Part shown: positions 37,389-46,221 of the stretch, piece after piece
How the letters are laid out: the number at the start of each line of letters is the position of its first letter
Numbering within the stretch: the first letter of the stretch is position 1
Source: Streptomyces sp. YPW6
GTDB taxonomy: Bacteria; Actinomycetota; Actinomycetes; Streptomycetales; Streptomycetaceae
Assembly (NCBI RefSeq): GCF_018866325.1
Contig: NZ_CP076457.1
Span: 248,001 to 312,000 of the forward strand
Direction: 5' to 3'
DNA length: 64,000 nt
Notes under the pieces: generated by a model
The model's database searches: none
The model's input: only the letters and a program-made list of their open reading frames with translations
What the model was told of the DNA's origin: nothing
Position numbers and translations under genes: made by a program

Positions 37389-38459
37389 TCAGCAGATGCG
37401 GGGCAGTTGCTCACCCAGCGGCATGTCCACCACGCGTGTGCCGCCCAGGCCCGTGGCCGCCACCACCATGCCGGGGTGCTCCTCCACGCAGGTGCCGATG
37501 CGGACCGACTCCTTGCCCAGCGGGTGGGCGCGCATCGCCTCCAGGACCGCGTCGGCGTGGTCCGGGGGCACGAAGGCGACGAGCTTGCCCTCGTTGGCGA
37601 CGTACAGGGGGTCGAGGCCGAGGAAGGAGCAGGCGTTGGCGACGGTCTCGGGGACCGGGAGGGCGCCCTCGTCCAGGGTGATGCCGGTGCCCGCGGCCGA
37701 GGCGATCTCGTTGAGGGAGGTGGCCAGGCCGCCCCGCGTCGGGTCGCGCAGGACGTGGAGGTCCGGGCAGACGGCGAGCATGTCGCCGACCAGGCCGGCC
37801 AGGGACGCGGTGTCGCTCTGGATCTCGACACCGAACTCCAGGCCCTCGCGGACGCTCATGATGGCGACGCCGTGCACCCCGATCTGCCCACTGACCAGGA
37901 CCGCGTCGCCGGCCGCCGCGCGCTGCGGGCGGATGTCGACGCCGTCGGGGACCAGGCCGATCCCGGCGGTGTTGATGAAGATCCCGTCGCCGTGGCCGGC
38001 GTCGACGACCTTCGTGTCGCCGGTCGCGACGGTCACGCCCGCCGTGCGGGCCGCGTCGCCGAGGGCCTGCGCCACCCGGCCCACCACCGACAGTTCGATG
38101 CCCTCCTCCAGGATGAAGCCGCAGGAGAGGTAGGCGGGCACGGCGCCCGCCATGGCCAGGTCGTTGACGGTGCCGTTGACCGCGAGGTCGCCGATGCTGC
38201 CTCCGGGGAAGAACAGCGGCCGCACGACGAAGGAGTCGGTGGAGAAGGCCAGCCTCGCGCCGCCCATCGTCACGTGCGCGGAGTCGCCGAGCTCGGCGAG
38301 GACGTCGCTGCCGAAGGCGGGCGCGAAGAGGTGCTCCACGAGTTCGGCGGAGAGCGTTCCGCCGCCGCCGTGGCCCATCACGACGCGTTCGTGGTCGCGC
38401 AGCGGGGCGGGGCAGGTCCAGCCGGAGAAGTCGGCGGGGGCCGGGGCGGTGTCAGCCAA
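37389..38459 (-). CDS. hypE: Hydrogenase maturation factor HypE
   Basis: The 356-residue PurM-like protein has the ATP-binding start [52 protein letters not shown] in two blocks ([16 protein letters not shown]) and [18 protein letters not shown] near 235. It ends in the invariant PRIC, whose terminal Cys356 is carbamoylated by HypF and dehydrated to the thiocyanate used for the CN ligands of the NiFe site. It is the last gene of hypABFCDE and overlaps hypD by 8 nt. Confidence 0.97.
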   Translation of the reverse strand: MADTAPAPADFSGWTCPAPLRDHERVVMGHGGGGTLSAELVEHLFAPAFGSDVLAELGDSAHVTMGGARLAFSTDSFVVRPLFFPGGSIGDLAVNGTVNDLAMAGAVPAYLSCGFILEEGIELSVVGRVAQALGDAARTAGVTVATGDTKVVDAGHGDGIFINTAGIGLVPDGVDIRPQRAAAGDAVLVSGQIGVHGVAIMSVREGLEFGVEIQSDTASLAGLVGDMLAVCPDLHVLRDPTRGGLATSLNEIASAAGTGITLDEGALPVPETVANACSFLGLDPLYVANEGKLVAFVPPDHADAVLEAMRAHPLGKESVRIGTCVEEHPGMVVAATGLGGTRVVDMPLGEQLPRIC

Positions 38460-39585
38460 CGGAACTCGCCTCCTTGGTCGGGGCGTTCGCCTTCGGAGCC
38501 TCCAGCCGCCGGTACAGGTAGTACGCGGCGCAGGCGCCCTCGCTGGAGACCATGGTCGCGCCGAGCGGGTTGCGCGGGGTGCACTCCTTGCCGAACGCGG
38601 CGCACTCGTGCGGCTTGATCAGACCCTGGAGGACTTCGCCGCTGCGGCAGACCGTGGACTCCTCGGTCTCGATGCCGCCGACGGAGAAGCGGTGCTCGGC
38701 GTCGTACTCGCGGTACTTGGGCGACAGCCGCCAGCCGCTCTGCGGGATCATCCCGATGCCGCGCCAGGACCGGTCGGTGACCTCGAAGACGTCGTCGAGC
38801 ATCTTCTGGGCCGCCGGGCTGCCCTGCTCGTTGACCGCGCGCGGGTAGGCGTTCTCGACGGTGTGCTCCCCCGCCTCCAGCTGCCGTACGGCACGCCGGA
38901 TGCCTTCGAGGATGTCCAGGGGTTCGAATCCGGTGACGACGATGGGGACCTCGTGCTCGGCGGCGAGGGCCGGGTACTCCTTGGTGCCCATGACCGTGCA
39001 GACGTGTCCGGCCGCGAGGAACGCCTGGACCTGACAGTCCGGCGAGTTCATGATCGCGCCGATCGCCGGGGGCACCCGGACGTGGGAGACCAGCAGGCTG
39101 AAGTTGGGGATGGCGAGCTTCTTCGCCTGGTAGACCGTCATCGCGTTGGGCGGGGCGGTGGTCTCGAAGCCGATGCCGAAGAAGACGACCTCCTTGTCCG
39201 GGTTCTCCTGGGCGATCCGCAGGGCGTCGAGCGGGGAGTAGACCACCCGCACGTCCGCGCCCTCGCTCTTGACCTGGAACAGGTCGCGTCCGCTGCCCGG
39301 GACGCGGAGCATGTCACCGAACGAGCAGAAGACCACGTCCGGCCGGGAGGCGATCTCCAGGGCCTTGTCGATGATCTCCAGCGGGGTGACGCAGACGGGG
39401 CAGCCGGGGCCGTGGATCAACCGGATCTCGTCGGGGAGCAGCTGGTCGATGCCGTGGCGGATGATCGAGTGCGTCTGCCCGCCGCAGACCTCCATGAGGG
39501 CCCACGGTTTCGTGGTGAGGGCCCGGATGTCGTCGAAGAGCCGTCGGGCGAGGACCGGGTCGCTGAACTCGTCCAGATACTTCAT
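38452..39585 (-). CDS. hypD: Hydrogenase maturation factor HypD
   Basis: The 377-residue Fe-S protein starts [20 protein letters not shown]. Conserved HypD motifs are [17 protein letters not shown] near 32-48 and [17 protein letters not shown] near 58-74. [12 protein letters not shown] near 135 and the C-terminal Cys cluster for a [4Fe-4S] centre ([28 protein letters not shown] in parts) are also present. With HypC it forms the scaffold on which Fe(CN)2CO is built. It overlaps hypC by 4 nt. Confidence 0.97.
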   Translation of the reverse strand: MKYLDEFSDPVLARRLFDDIRALTTKPWALMEVCGGQTHSIIRHGIDQLLPDEIRLIHGPGCPVCVTPLEIIDKALEIASRPDVVFCSFGDMLRVPGSGRDLFQVKSEGADVRVVYSPLDALRIAQENPDKEVVFFGIGFETTAPPNAMTVYQAKKLAIPNFSLLVSHVRVPPAIGAIMNSPDCQVQAFLAAGHVCTVMGTKEYPALAAEHEVPIVVTGFEPLDILEGIRRAVRQLEAGEHTVENAYPRAVNEQGSPAAQKMLDDVFEVTDRSWRGIGMIPQSGWRLSPKYREYDAEHRFSVGGIETEESTVCRSGEVLQGLIKPHECAAFGKECTPRNPLGATMVSSEGACAAYYLYRRLEAPKANAPTKEASSVG

Positions 39586-39935
39586 GACCGCGCCTCCTTC
39601 TCACTTCCGCGGGCGGGCGGCCCTGCCTCTCCCGGGAGCTCGGTCCCTGCCGGGCGTTCGGCGCCCGCGTCCTTCGCCGCCTTGCCCCAGTGGTCGCCGA
39701 ACTCCTCCTCCAGCACGCCGAGGTTCTCGAAGAGTTCCAGGGTCTGGCGCGCGGATTCCTCGTCGAGCCGTTGCAGGGCGAATCCGACGTGGACGATGGC
39801 GTAGTCGCCGACCCGCATGTCGGGAACGTACTCCAGGCACACGTCCTTGACGACGCCGCCGAAGTCGACCTTGGCCATCCGCGTGGCGTCGCGTTCCTCG
39901 ATCTCCAGCACTCGGCCGGGTACGGCCAGACACAT
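39582..39935 (-). CDS. hypC: Hydrogenase maturation chaperone HypC/HybG
   Basis: The 117-residue protein starts [14 protein letters not shown]; Cys2 is the essential ligand that carries the Fe centre. The ATG was chosen on this conserved [26 protein letters not shown] near 48-66 is typical. The C-terminal tail of about 35 residues beyond the usual 80-90 is Glu/Ala/Gly-rich and probably unstructured. It lies 14 nt downstream of hypF and overlaps hypD by 4 nt. Confidence 0.95.
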   Translation of the reverse strand: MCLAVPGRVLEIEERDATRMAKVDFGGVVKDVCLEYVPDMRVGDYAIVHVGFALQRLDEESARQTLELFENLGVLEEEFGDHWGKAAKDAGAERPAGTELPGEAGPPARGSEKEARS

Positions 39936-39949
39936 GGCGCTCTCCTCCC

Positions 39950-42355
39950 TCACTCCTTCGTCCGGGCGGCGACGATCAGTTGACCGAGGGCGAGTCCGCC
40001 GTCGTTGGGGGGCACCTTGCGGTGCCTCAGTACGGTGAAGCCGTCCGCCTCCAGCTCCCTGCAACAGCCCTCGGTGAGCAGGGCGTTGCAGAAGACACCG
40101 CCGGTCAGGGCCACGGTGGCGATGCCCGTGCGCCGACGGGCCGCCGCACACACCTCCCGTACGAGGACGGTCACCGCGCGGTGGAAGCGGCGGGCCACGG
40201 CGGCGGCCGGGACGCCGGCCAGGACGTCCGCCGCGGCGGCGGCGAGAACCGGTCGCGGATCGGCGGTCAGCGGGGCCGCGGGCGCGTCCGGCTCTGCTCC
40301 CAGGATGAACCTGTACGGGGACTTCCGCCCGTCGTCACCACCGCGGCCGGTACCGGCATCGCCCCCGCCCCCGTCCGTACCGGTCAGCGCCGCGTTCTCC
40401 AGGCGCATCGCGGCCTCCGCCTCGTACTCCACCCGGTGGCAGACACCGGCGAGGGAGGACACCGCGTCGAAGAGGCGCCCCATGCTGGAGGTGGGTACGC
40501 AGTTCACGCCACGCTCCAACTGCCTCTCCAAAAGGTGCCGTTCGCCGGGCGGCGCGATGGCGGCGCAGGGCAGGGCGTCGGACCACGGCACCCCTGCCGC
40601 GCGCAGGTGGGACAGCGCCATCCGGTACGGGTTGCGGACCGCCGCGTCGCCACCGGGCAGCGGGACGTAGCGGAGGTGGGCGAAGCGTTCGAAGCCGTCG
40701 TAGTCCGCGATCAGGATCTCGCCGCCCCAGACCGCGCCGTCGTCGCCGTAGCCGGTGCCGTCGAAGGCGACGCCGATGACGGGGGAGGCGCCGTCGAGGC
40801 CGTGCTCGGCCATCGTGGAGGCGACGTGCGCGTGGTGGTGCTGGACCTGCCGCAACGGGACACCGCGGGCCTCGGCGGTCCGGCGGGCCCACTGGGTGGA
40901 CCGGTAGCCGGGGTGCCGGTCGGCGACCAGGAGGCGCGGGGCGACGGCGGTGAGGCCGGTGAGGTGTCCGGTGGCCCGTTCGAAGGCGGTGAGGGTGGCG
41001 AGGTCGTCCATGTCGCCGACGTGGGCCGAGAGCCAGGCGTACCGGTCGTCGGCGGCGCAGAAGGTGTTCTTCAGGTCGCCGCCGACCGCGAGGGCCGGGA
41101 CGACCGGCAGGGGCAGGGCGAGCGGCAGCGGGGCGTAGCCGCGCGAGCGGCGGACGGGGAGTTCCGCACCGGCGCAGATCCGGACCACGGAGTCGTCGCA
41201 CGGCACGTGGATGGGCCGGTCGTGCCCGAGCCAGGCGTCCGCGAGCCCTGCGAGCCGGGTCAGGGCTTCGGTGTCGTCCGTGACGATCGGCTCGCCGGAA
41301 CGGTTTCCGCTGGTCATGACGAGGACGGGCGGTCCCGGCGGATCACCGGGCAGGCCGAGGAGGAGACGGTGCAGGGGGGTGTACGGCAGCATCACGCCGA
41401 GGTCGGGGCTGCCGGGGGCGACGCCGTCCGCCACGTCGCCCGACGTGAGGGTGCGGCGGCGCAGCAGGACGATCGGCTTGCGGGTGCCGGTGAGCAGGGC
41501 GCGTTCGGCGTCGTCGACCCGGGCGAGTGCCTCGGCCGCCGCCAGGGAGCCGGCCAGCACCGCGAACGGCTTGTCGCCCCGGTTCTTGCGTTTGCGCAGG
41601 GTCCGCACGGCGGTGGGATCGCCCGCGTCGCAGGCCAGGTGGTAGCCGCCGAGCCCCTTCACGGCGAGGACGGCCCCCTCCGCGAGCAGCCTGCGGGCCT
41701 CGACGAGCGCCTCGGCGTCGCGGAGCGTGCCGGGGTCGCCGGGCCCCCGGCACAGGCTGAGGCGGGGGCCGCAGCGCGGACAGGCGATCGGCTGGGCGTG
41801 GAAGCGGCGGTCGGCCGGATCGGCGTACTCCCGGGCGCAGTCGGCGCACAGCGGGAAGCCGGCCATGGTGGTCAGCGGCCGGTCGTAGGGCAGGCCGGTG
41901 ACCACGGTGAACCGGGGCCCGCAGTGCGTACAGGTGATGAACGGGTGCCGGTACCGCCGGTCGGCCGGGTCGGCGAGCTCCGCCAGGCAGGCGTCGCAGG
42001 TTGCCGTGTCCGGGGGGATCAGGGTGCGGCCGGGGCCGGAGGCCGAGGGGCGGATGGTGAAGCCTCCGCCGTCGTGGGTGACGGGGACGGCGCGGTGCTC
42101 GACGGATTCGACGACGGCGAGCGGTGGTGCGCGGGTGCCGATGGCGTCGGTGAAGGCGTCCACGTCGGCCGCCGGGCCCTCGACCTCGGTCCGCACGCCG
42201 TCGGCGTCGTTGGTGACCCAGCCGGTGAGGCCGTGCTCCTCCGCCAGGGTGTAGACGAACGGGCGGAAGCCCACGCCCTGGACCGCGCCGCGCACGGTGA
42301 GGTGGCGGCGCACCCGGTGCGGGGCCGTCGCGGGCGGGGGCTTCCGGGGGCTCAT
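39950..42355 (-). CDS. hypF: Carbamoyltransferase HypF
   Basis: The 801-residue protein has an N-terminal acylphosphatase domain (VRGAVQGVGFRPFVYTLAEEHGLTGWV in parts: GAVQGVGFRPFVY). Two zinc fingers follow (CDACLAEL...CTHCGPRF near 120-160 and CADCAREY...CPRCGPRL near 170-205). The YrdC domain is near 220-400, and the C-terminal Kae1-like carbamoyltransferase has HHHAHVASTMAEH near 510 and ALTGGVFCNALL near 760. It turns carbamoyl phosphate into the CN precursor and hands it to HypE. It overlaps hypB by 4 nt. Confidence 0.97.
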   Translation of the reverse strand: MSPRKPPPATAPHRVRRHLTVRGAVQGVGFRPFVYTLAEEHGLTGWVTNDADGVRTEVEGPAADVDAFTDAIGTRAPPLAVVESVEHRAVPVTHDGGGFTIRPSASGPGRTLIPPDTATCDACLAELADPADRRYRHPFITCTHCGPRFTVVTGLPYDRPLTTMAGFPLCADCAREYADPADRRFHAQPIACPRCGPRLSLCRGPGDPGTLRDAEALVEARRLLAEGAVLAVKGLGGYHLACDAGDPTAVRTLRKRKNRGDKPFAVLAGSLAAAEALARVDDAERALLTGTRKPIVLLRRRTLTSGDVADGVAPGSPDLGVMLPYTPLHRLLLGLPGDPPGPPVLVMTSGNRSGEPIVTDDTEALTRLAGLADAWLGHDRPIHVPCDDSVVRICAGAELPVRRSRGYAPLPLALPLPVVPALAVGGDLKNTFCAADDRYAWLSAHVGDMDDLATLTAFERATGHLTGLTAVAPRLLVADRHPGYRSTQWARRTAEARGVPLRQVQHHHAHVASTMAEHGLDGASPVIGVAFDGTGYGDDGAVWGGEILIADYDGFERFAHLRYVPLPGGDAAVRNPYRMALSHLRAAGVPWSDALPCAAIAPPGERHLLERQLERGVNCVPTSSMGRLFDAVSSLAGVCHRVEYEAEAAMRLENAALTGTDGGGGDAGTGRGGDDGRKSPYRFILGAEPDAPAAPLTADPRPVLAAAAADVLAGVPAAAVARRFHRAVTVLVREVCAAARRRTGIATVALTGGVFCNALLTEGCCRELEADGFTVLRHRKVPPNDGGLALGQLIVAARTKE

Positions 42356-43188
42356 CGCGGGCTACCCGCCGGTGCGTGGGGCGCTGCGGGGCCGTGCGGT
42401 GGGTGTGCGGCGGCCTTGTCCGGCGCCCCATGGGCGGGTGTCCGGTCCCGGTCGCGCTCGGGACCGTCCTCGTCGTGGTGGTGGTGCAGGTGCTTCTCGT
42501 GCCGTTGCGCGAGGACCGGCGTGTGCGGCTCCAGGCCGTCGGCGGCGCGCAGGACGCGGGCGAGCAGATCGTCGACGCCCTCGCCCGTACGGGCGGACGT
42601 CTCGATCACGGGCACGCCCGGATTCACCTGCTGGACGCCCGCCAGGAAGGCGTCCCGGTCGAACTCCAGCGCATCGGCCAGGTCGCGCTTGGTGACGACC
42701 ACGAGATGGGCGAGTCCGAAGGCCGCCGGGTACTTCACCGGTTTGTCCTCGCCCTCGGTCACCGAGGCCAGCGCGACGCGCAGGGTCTCGCCGAGGTCGT
42801 AGGAGGCCGGGCAGACGAGATTGCCGACGTTCTCGACGAACAGCAGCCGGGTCCCCCCGGGCAGCCAGCCGTCCAGCACTCCGCCCAGCATCCCGGCCTC
42901 CAGGTGGCACAGCCCGTCGGTGAGGATCTGCCGGACGGGGGCTCCCGAACGGGCCAGGCGGGTCGCGTCGTTCTCGGTGGCGAGGTCGGCGGTGACGGCG
43001 GCGGCCGGGACGCCGCCCGCGACGGCCCTGGTGAGGAGCAGCTCCAGCAGGGCCGTCTTGCCGCTGCCCGGGCTCGACATCAGGTTGACCGCCGTGGTGC
43101 CCCGCTCGTCCAGGGTGCGGCGCAGCTCCACGGCGTGGGTGTCGTTCTTCGCCAGCACGGCCTGATGCAGGTCAACGGTGCGGCACAT
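42352..43188 (-). CDS. hypB: Hydrogenase nickel incorporation GTPase HypB with His-rich tail
   Basis: The 278-residue G3E GTPase has P-loop MSSPGSGKTALLELLL near 38 and ENVGNLVCPASYDLGE near 118. VVVTKRDLADALEFD supplies the T/NKxD base motif near 165. A Cys-His metal site is expected in GLCHLEAG. Unusually, the histidine stretch (KHLHHHHDED) is near the C-terminus, about residue 228-238, followed by a Pro/Ala/His-rich tail, rather than at the N-terminus as in many HypB proteins. It delivers Ni to the large subunit with HypA and overlaps hypA by 17 nt. Confidence 0.95.
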   Translation of the reverse strand: MCRTVDLHQAVLAKNDTHAVELRRTLDERGTTAVNLMSSPGSGKTALLELLLTRAVAGGVPAAAVTADLATENDATRLARSGAPVRQILTDGLCHLEAGMLGGVLDGWLPGGTRLLFVENVGNLVCPASYDLGETLRVALASVTEGEDKPVKYPAAFGLAHLVVVTKRDLADALEFDRDAFLAGVQQVNPGVPVIETSARTGEGVDDLLARVLRAADGLEPHTPVLAQRHEKHLHHHHDEDGPERDRDRTPAHGAPDKAAAHPPHGPAAPHAPAGSPR

Positions 43189-43582
43189 GGCTCGCCTCCG
43201 GTACGTCGCCCCCGGGTCGGCTCTCCGGGTCCTCGAGGACGACCCGGACGATCTCCAGTTCCCGCCCGCCGGTCAGGCTCATCGGCCGGGAGCAGACGCC
43301 GCACCACAGGTCGGGGGGCATCCCGGTCGCGACGTCCCGGCCGCACTCCTCGCAGCGGGCCCTCCCCTCAACAGTCTCGATCAGCAGCCGGGCGTCCGCC
43401 AGCACAGTGCCCTGGGCCGCCACGGCGAAGGAGAAGTCGAGCGCCTCGGGCACCACGCCGGACAGCCGGCCGACCTTCAGGGTCAGCGACCCGACCCGGG
43501 TGTCCCCGGCGTCGGCTCCCTGCTCGCGGACCGCGCTCTCGACCTGGTCGACGACGGCCATCGCGATGGACAGCTCATGCAC
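43172..43582 (-). CDS. hypA: Hydrogenase nickel chaperone HypA
   Basis: The protein has 136 residues. The GTG at 43580-43582 was chosen over an upstream GTG at 43589-43591 because HypA needs Met1-His2-Glu3 for nickel binding, and only this start gives MHELSIAMAVVDQVE. AGGGGGTGA then sits 5 nt upstream. Zinc-site cysteines are C77-x2-C80 (CEEC) and C94-x2-C97 (CGVC). HypA passes Ni with HypB. It is the first gene of the hyp operon, separated by only 32 nt from the divergent padR-like gene. Confidence 0.93.
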   Translation of the reverse strand: MHELSIAMAVVDQVESAVREQGADAGDTRVGSLTLKVGRLSGVVPEALDFSFAVAAQGTVLADARLLIETVEGRARCEECGRDVATGMPPDLWCGVCSRPMSLTGGRELEIVRVVLEDPESRPGGDVPEASHVPHR

Positions 43583-43614
43583 GTCGCTCACCCCCTGGCT
43601 ACCCTGGGAGGACC

Positions 43615-44019
43615 ATGGCTGGTCACGAGACCGAACGGCGGGCGCTGCTCACCCCGGTCCTGCTCCTGCTCCTGGCCGAACGTCGCGATCACGGCTACGA
43701 GCTGGTGCAGCGCCTGGGCGCGTTCGGCTGGGAGGAAGCCGAGTCGGCCCACGTGTACCGGCTGCTGCGGGGGATGGAGAAGTGCGGCGAGGTGACCTCG
43801 CAGTGGTGCGCGTCCGGCTCCGGCCCGGCGCGCCGCGTGTACGCCATCACTCCGCAGGGGGCGATGGATCTCGCCCTCTGGTTCGTCCGGCTGGGAGAAC
43901 TGCACAGCACCCTCCATCTCTTTCTCGAGCGATATGTCCAGCTGGAGGACGTCGGGGGCGGGGACGAGCCTCCGCGCCTCCGGGGACACGGCGACTACAT
44001 CCGGCGCATGCGCAGGTAG
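43615..44019 (+). CDS. PadR family regulator within the hydrogenase locus
   Basis: The 134-residue protein starts MAGHETERRALLTPVLLLLLAERRDHGYELVQRL. The PadR winged helix follows with ESAHVYRLLRGMEKCGEVTSQW and ARRVYAITPQGAMDL. GGGAGG precedes the ATG. It is the only plus-strand gene among fourteen minus-strand hydrogenase genes and lies between the structural and hyp operons. Divergence from hypA over 32 bp makes it the leading candidate to control hyp expression and itself. The C-terminus (GDYIRRMRR) overlaps the opposite 34-residue gene. Confidence 0.88.
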   Translation: MAGHETERRALLTPVLLLLLAERRDHGYELVQRLGAFGWEEAESAHVYRLLRGMEKCGEVTSQWCASGSGPARRVYAITPQGAMDLALWFVRLGELHSTLHLFLERYVQLEDVGGGDEPPRLRGHGDYIRRMRR

Positions 44020-44099
44020 CGCCGCACGTCGGGCAGGTTCCTGGCGACTCCGTACAGGGCCGCGAGGCCCGCGGCGAAGCCGATCCACATCCAGTGCAT
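43995..44099 (-). CDS. 34-residue membrane peptide, DUF6893-like
   Basis: The start MHWMWIGFAAGLAALYGVA makes a single membrane helix, and the basic tail NLPDVRRYLRMRRM faces the cytoplasm. GGAGG lies 5 nt before the ATG. It is the last gene of the hydrogenase structural operon, 22 nt after the protease gene, and overlaps the 3' end of the convergent padR-like gene by 25 nt. It resembles the small DUF6893 family as I recall it. A single-helix peptide could help anchor or assemble the hydrogenase complex, but that is speculation. Confidence 0.72.
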   Translation of the reverse strand: MHWMWIGFAAGLAALYGVARNLPDVRRYLRMRRM

Positions 44100-44121
44100 G
44101 CTGGCCTCCAAGGTCGTGGTC

Positions 44122-44715
44122 TCAGCTGTTCGTGGTCTCCGTCGTCCGTGGACCCGGTCGTCCGTGGTCCCCGTCGTGCCGCGGTACGGAATCGGCCGCG
44201 GGGGCGGGGCGGCGGGACAACAGGCCGAGGACCCGCTCCACCGCGGGCTCCACCGCCGCCTCGACGGGGTCGCTGAGCCCCATGCCGTCCGCCGTGTCCA
44301 GGGGTTCGCAGCCCACGACGTACACCTCGTCGGGCAGGGTGCCGCCCGCTCCGGCGTGCAGGTCGTGCAGCAGGCCGAGGACGGTGGCGGGGTCCATGGC
44401 GTGGGTGTCCAGCGGGCCGGGTGCGGGGCGGGTGTCCGGCGGCTCGGGCCCGACGTCGATCGTGTACAGCGTGCCGGGCGCACCTCCCCGGCCGACGACG
44501 TCGACCAGGACGAGGGTCCGGTAGCCCTCCAGCAGTTTGTACGCGAGGTGGACGCCCCGGATCCCGGCGTCCATCAGCTCGGTGCCGGGCGGCAGGCGGG
44601 AGGGCTCCAGGCGGCCGAGCCGCCGGACGGTCTCCACGCCGAAGCCGTCGTCCGAGAGGAAGATGTTGCCGACCCCGGCGACGAGGGTGCGGACGGGCGT
44701 CTGCGCGGTGCTCAT
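44122..44715 (-). CDS. Hydrogenase maturation endopeptidase (HupD/HyaD family)
   Basis: The 197-residue protein starts MSTAQTPVRTLVAGVGNIFLSDDGFG, the conserved nickel-sensing N-terminus (GVGNxxxxDDGFG; Glu/Asp ligands). DAGIRGVHLAYKLLEGY near 48 and LVLVDVVGRG near 70 follow. The family cuts the C-terminal tail of the large subunit after the last nickel-site motif. Here HhyL ends DPCLPCGVH plus 24 residues, a suitable substrate. It overlaps the preceding 502-residue gene by 4 nt (ATGA). Confidence 0.93.
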   Translation of the reverse strand: MSTAQTPVRTLVAGVGNIFLSDDGFGVETVRRLGRLEPSRLPPGTELMDAGIRGVHLAYKLLEGYRTLVLVDVVGRGGAPGTLYTIDVGPEPPDTRPAPGPLDTHAMDPATVLGLLHDLHAGAGGTLPDEVYVVGCEPLDTADGMGLSDPVEAAVEPAVERVLGLLSRRPAPAADSVPRHDGDHGRPGPRTTETTNS

Positions 44716-46220
44716 GGCTCCTCCTCCCGCAGCGGGGTCACCTCGTCGGGTCTGAAGTAGAGGAACCGGCCCTGCTGGCGGCGGAGGTCGCCGCCCGGGT
44801 CGTCGTCCAGGACGACCGCGAGGTGCACCTCCCCGTCCAGGTCGGCGACGACGGCTTCGACGGTGGCCCGGCAGCCCCGCAGGAACGCGTCCTGGGCGTC
44901 CGTGCGGCGGAGGCCGGGGGCGAGGAGGACGCGGCTTCCCGCGCCGACCGGCTCCCCGCCGACGGGAACGGTGGAGGGGGCGTCGGCCGCTTCGGGGTCC
45001 TGCTGCGGATCCCACCAGGGATGTCCGGACCCCTCGGGGAGGGCCTGCCCGGCGGGGGGTGCGGACGTACCGGCCGGGTCCGGCGCTCCCCGGGGTCCCG
45101 GGCCCAGAGGTCCCGGTCCCGGAGGTCCGGGTCCGGCGGCCCCGTCCTCCTCCCCCGTGGCCTCGCGCAGCCCCCGGATGGCCCCGTGCAGCCGTTCCCG
45201 TACCGCTTCGGGCATGGTGTCGACGAGATCGATGACCTCGGCGGCGCGGGCGTCGGTGCCGCGTGCCTCGCGCTTCTCGTGGTCGGTGAGGGCGGCCGTG
45301 CGCAGCGAGAGGATCTCGTCGATCTCGGTGGCGTCGTAGAGGGGGCCGGGGCTCTCGTCGGCGAGGGCGGGGTGGTCCTCCAGGATGATCGGCGAGGAGA
45401 GCACGACGTCCGCCCGGTCCGCCGGGCCGGCCAGGACCGGCCAGGTGTTCTCGTTGCGCAGCCCGGCCACGGCGGGGCGGGCCCACTCGGGCGGGTCGGT
45501 CATCGACAGGAACCGGCCGCCCTCCACCGCGAGCAGCAGATGGGCACCGATCATGCTGTGCGGGAGGGCGTCGTCGCGGCTGCCGCCCCGGGCCGGCGGG
45601 GGCGCTTCGACGGTGTTGCGGACGGTGACGGTGAGGCGGGAGAGCCGGTAGGGGCCGGGGAGCTGCTCGACGTACGGGCGGATCTCCCCGGAGAGGCGGC
45701 CGCGTCGGCGTACCAGCCGGCCCAGGGTGCGACCGTCCTCGCCCACCACCGGTTCGTGTTCGGTGCCGGGCGGCAGGTCGAACGTGACGGCGCGGGTGTG
45801 GGCCCGCTCCCCCGTGATGTCGTCGAGGGGGGCGTGGAGCCGGACGCGTTCCTCGTGGCCCTCGTCCCAGGGGACCAGGACCCGGTCGGGCAGCTCCAGT
45901 TCGGGGACCTCGGTGTAGGACCCGTCGGCTTCGAGGCGCTCGACGGTCCGCCGCCGCACGTGCAGGAAGCGCAGTTCGGCGTGGAGCCGGTCGCCGGAGC
46001 GCGGCTCCAGGAGGATGTCGGTGCGCTGCTCGGCGTGTTCGCCGTGGTCGGCGGTGCAGGCGGGCGGCACCAGGACGCCGAACTGCCAGCGCATCCGGTT
46101 CTTGGCCGAGGAGGCGCGGTACGGGTAGAGGACGTAGCCCTCGAAGAGGACGGCGTCGGCGACGGCGCGGGCGTGGTCGAGTGCTCCGTCGACGGGAGCC
46201 GCGGGGTGCGGGGCGGTCAT
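44712..46220 (-). CDS. Hydrogenase-associated protein of unknown function (502 residues)
   Basis: I do not recognise a named domain. The protein is soluble, with no signal peptide and no membrane helix. Residues 1-270 look like a folded beta-rich region (AVLFEGYVLYPYRASSAKNRMRWQFGVLVP, given in parts: GYVLYPYRAS, MRWQFGVLVP; then MIGAHLLLAVEGGRFLSM). An acidic-helical part follows (IDLVDTMPEAVRERLHGAIRGL), then a Pro/Gly linker near 365-400. The C-terminal domain has VVADLDGEVHLAVVLDDDPG and RFLYFRPDEVTPL. The gap to the upstream DUF6084-like gene is 1 nt and it overlaps the protease gene by 4 nt, so its role is tied to hydrogenase assembly or electron transfer. Confidence 0.7.
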   Translation of the reverse strand: MTAPHPAAPVDGALDHARAVADAVLFEGYVLYPYRASSAKNRMRWQFGVLVPPACTADHGEHAEQRTDILLEPRSGDRLHAELRFLHVRRRTVERLEADGSYTEVPELELPDRVLVPWDEGHEERVRLHAPLDDITGERAHTRAVTFDLPPGTEHEPVVGEDGRTLGRLVRRRGRLSGEIRPYVEQLPGPYRLSRLTVTVRNTVEAPPPARGGSRDDALPHSMIGAHLLLAVEGGRFLSMTDPPEWARPAVAGLRNENTWPVLAGPADRADVVLSSPIILEDHPALADESPGPLYDATEIDEILSLRTAALTDHEKREARGTDARAAEVIDLVDTMPEAVRERLHGAIRGLREATGEEDGAAGPGPPGPGPLGPGPRGAPDPAGTSAPPAGQALPEGSGHPWWDPQQDPEAADAPSTVPVGGEPVGAGSRVLLAPGLRRTDAQDAFLRGCRATVEAVVADLDGEVHLAVVLDDDPGGDLRRQQGRFLYFRPDEVTPLREEEP

Positions 46221-46221
46221 C

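Noticed and set aside
43583..43591. Upstream GTG start for hypA
   Set aside because: It would give MSDVHELS and bury the nickel-binding His2; the next GTG restores MHELS with a well-placed AGGGGGTGA.
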